Position numbers and translations under genes: made by a program. A DNA stretch of 64,000 nucleotides. It comes from Apricaphanius iberus. Taxonomy: Eukaryota > Chordata > Actinopteri > Cyprinodontiformes > Aphaniidae. The DNA is taken from contig JAPXFQ010002688.1 of the NCBI GenBank assembly GCA_028564705.1, forward strand, positions 558,001 through 622,000, read 5' to 3'. Under the pieces are notes generated by a model. That model was not told where the DNA came from and did no database searches. It saw nothing but the letters and a program-made list of their open reading frames with translations. How positions within the stretch are numbered: the first letter of the stretch is position 1; each line of letters starts with the position of its first letter. This document shows positions 61,674 through 64,000 of the stretch, one piece after another.

Positions 61674-62107
61674 AGGAGAAATACCAGCGAGGGGAGAAAA
61701 AAGGGGCAGTTTCATCTCCCTGTCAGGCGTCGTTTGTCTTCTTTAAAAACATGGATTGTGTTTCAGTTATTTTTATATTTCCTGTTGCTGTGAGTGAATG
61801 TAAAACTTGTAAGCAGACCTCTACACCACAAACAAACTGTGTTATGAAAGTTATCGCCAGTATAGAAAATATCCTTTACATGAGCCATTACTATGATATG
61901 GTCCACTTCTCTCTGATGTGTTTGGCCTGCTAAGAATGAGCCACTCTTTGGCAGCTTTAAAATGTGAGTAAATCTGTGTCTGTGACAAACAAAGAAACAC
62001 CTTGGTGATAAGCTGATTTTTCTTTTTATATATATATATATATATACATAAAACTTTCTTTTTTTTTGTAACCAGACTCTAAATGTACATTGTTTTTTCC
62101 TACACCC

Positions 62108-62113
62108 AATAAA
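62108..62113 (+). terminator. AATAAA polyadenylation signal of the chemokine gene
   Basis: Canonical AATAAA about 435 bases after the chemokine stop, preceded by a (TA)n tract (62026-62047) within the 3' UTR. It is followed by TG-containing sequence (tatgtaaaa..). Confidence 0.65.
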
Positions 62114-62699
62114 ACAATATGTAAAAAACCTGAACCGGGGCTGATTTTTTAGTTTACTTCTGTATACATTTTTTTTTATACAGTATATGTCCTTTCTGGA
62201 AGAGTTGTATTCGGAATTGGTGTTCGAGTACAAAGTACAAGCCCAGCATATTTACTTTGTCATGCAGAGCATTACAGCTTTGAGTATTCCACTTGATATA
62301 TAGGTGTGAAAAGTCTTTATTAGAGATTGCTGTGGGTTGAATTTTAATTTTATGGACACCGAAATGCAAAAACACGACAGAAGAAAGAAAGAAGATTAAG
62401 AAGAGAGGCAGAGGATTTAGGAGTGTGAATTGACCATACAAGAGAGGAATCTATTTTTTGAAGTTTTTAATTAAATCAGAAAAAAACCCCGCATCAAGCT
62501 GTTTTAAATCAGTACAGCTCTGACCTAATTTTGGAAGTTGTTGATACAAGTAAAAGAAAGGAAGCCAACTTTCCTCCAGGGATCTGTTATTTGTGTTTTT
62601 TGCCCTCGGTTTGAGCCACTAAAGGATCTGTGCATTATCCATCTCTCAGCCCAATAAAACTAGCCCTGTGCACAAGGCCAACTTTCACAGGCTTGATTA

Positions 62700-63640
62700 G
62701 GAAGTTAAAAGTAGGGCTGTCAAAACTGATGCGTTAATGCAGGTTGATTAATTTGTGGAATTAACAAGATTTATTTTTTTTACATGCATTGACACATGCA
62801 CAGAATGACCCACCCTATTTTCCCACCTGTCAACCTGAGCAGCGTTGAGTACTTGTGACACGTTGAGGGTGACACGGGAATCAATTGTCGCTCCCATCCC
62901 GTCCCGATCCCAAAAAAATACTCCAGTCACGTCCCGATCACGTGATAGCCCCCCCAAAAAAATCTTGTCCCGAAAAAAATCCAGCGAGAAAGACTCCCGT
63001 CCCGACCCGAATCCCGTAGTTTAGTAATTTACCTCATATGGCGCTCGCTCCCCCCGCCCCCTTTAAACCATAGCCTAGCACGGTATCAAAGATAATCTAT
63101 TTAGCTTTATCCGCCATCTTTAAATATTTCCAGCGTTCTCGTTCTTTGGCCACCTTAGCACGCCATGAATGGACTCGATTCGTCTGACTACCAAACTATT
63201 AAGATACACGGATTTTCAGTCGGATAACATATGCTTACCAGTTTATCCAGGTGGTGTAGCAACAACGTAGCAGTTTCAGTTTTGGTGCGTGCAGTGTAGT
63301 AGACCTGATGGAATTCAACTAAAGACAGCGATCTGTCAGATTGCATTTTGCAGCGGAGTTAATAACCACACACAAAATTTCTAATTTCCAGTTTCCCGCC
63401 CGATCCCGTGGATTATTTCCTGTCCCGTCCAAATCACGTTACCAACAGTGAAATTGACTCCCTTCCGGCAGGAATCCTGCAGGAATCTCGTGACCCGTGA
63501 GAATCCCGAAAAATTGTCACCCTCTACTTTACAGCTTAATCAAAACTTACTTTCTGTCGTCCATTGCTCCTTGAGGGGGGAAATGTGTTCACAGGCTGAA
63601 GAAAAAAACAGAAACTACACTGCAATGGTAGGCAGATGAC
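62700..63640. mobile_element. hAT-type left end, possibly interrupted by another element
   Basis: 'gtagggctgtcaaaactgatgcgttaatgcaggttgattaatt' at 62711 resembles a common hAT end; an inverted relative lies at about 10995-11034 (..gcattaattttaacagccctac). The matching right end is not found within the window, and the 62865-63524 element lies just inside it. Sequence beyond 63640 is a further repeat. Confidence 0.4.
62865..63524. mobile_element. 660-bp non-autonomous element with GAGGGTGACA inverted ends
   Basis: The left end GAGGGTGACA (62865-62874) is repeated inverted at 63515-63524. Both subterminal regions are studded with CCCGTCCCGATCCC-type motifs (for example 62896-62911, 62998-63015, 63397-63410 and 63420-63430) in opposite halves. 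There is no coding capacity. I could not find a target duplication beside the ends. It is a probable hAT-type miniature element. Confidence 0.6.
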
Positions 63641-64000
63641 AGCATGAAAAGTTAGCACCCCCTGCTGACCTCGTCAAGAATTGATTTGAAGCGCTGAAAA
63701 AAATCAATGGAGAGTGGAGAGAAAAAAATTGAGAACTATAAACAAAAAACGTCTCCGTCAATACGTATGTGCCTGAGTGCAAATTTGCGGTTGGAGAAGC
63801 ACAAAATAGGCTTTAGAAAATGGACCTCGACTCCGTCCTTCGTTGTGTAGGTGATGGAAAGCCCTTGCATCAATGGATAATGGTGATGCGTCAATCAGAC
63901 TCCATCATACCTGAGAACCATAAACTAGCCTTTAGAGACAGATAAGTGGGAGTGGGAGGGAAAGGTTGGCAGCATCTCCTGACTTGGCTCAAGGCAAACA
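63640..64000. repeat. Repeat related to the 20171 foldback family
   Basis: 'aacgtctccgtcaatacg' at about 63748 matches the loop of the foldback at 20216-20230. 'aggctttagaaaatgg' and 'ataaactagcctttagagacag' resemble its arm core, and 'ctccgtc' recurs again at 63830. The block runs off the right edge, so its end is not visible. Confidence 0.4.

Overview
This is a stretch of vertebrate nuclear DNA, almost certainly from a teleost fish. It is AT-rich, with small exons bounded by GT...AG splice sites and introns full of teleost-type repeats: Tc1/mariner relics, hAT elements with 8-bp target duplications, LINE tails, TTAA-flanked elements and TA microsatellites. No bacterial, plasmid, phage or CRISPR feature is present. 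I cannot name the species.

Layout. (1) Left edge: the last coding exon (84-192) and 3' UTR of an unidentified plus-strand gene. (2) 2433-21048, plus strand: a ten-exon spata6l-type gene (spermatogenesis associated 6-like). (3) 32490 down to 22308, minus strand: dnttip2, seven exons, 864 residues, a nucleolar protein with a C-terminal Fcf2 pre-rRNA-processing domain; it converges tail-to-tail with spata6l. (4) 48478 down to 34920, minus strand: gclm, the modifier subunit of glutamate-cysteine ligase, seven exons and 274 residues, the same length as human. (5) 48.5-59 kb: a gene-poor interval with TE debris. (6) 59921-61673, plus strand: a small four-exon CC chemokine of the CCL25 type with a poly(A) signal at 62108. 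(7) 62.7-64 kb: nested non-autonomous transposons.

The genes form no pathway together; they are linked vertebrate loci. DNTTIP2 and GCLM are also neighbours in human (1p22), which supports both calls. SPATA6L and CCL25 lie elsewhere in human, so this order probably reflects fish rearrangement. Exon models were built by hand; coding phase is consistent at every junction of dnttip2, gclm and the chemokine. The exception is spata6l exon 8 to exon 9, where the phases do not match.

I found no convincing undescribed system. The items most worth a second look are the spata6l phase conflict, an unrecognised open exon at 59371-59543 just upstream of the chemokine, the unidentified terminal exon at the left edge, a 48-bp near-perfect foldback at 20171-20280, and several nested or boundary-resolved transposons.
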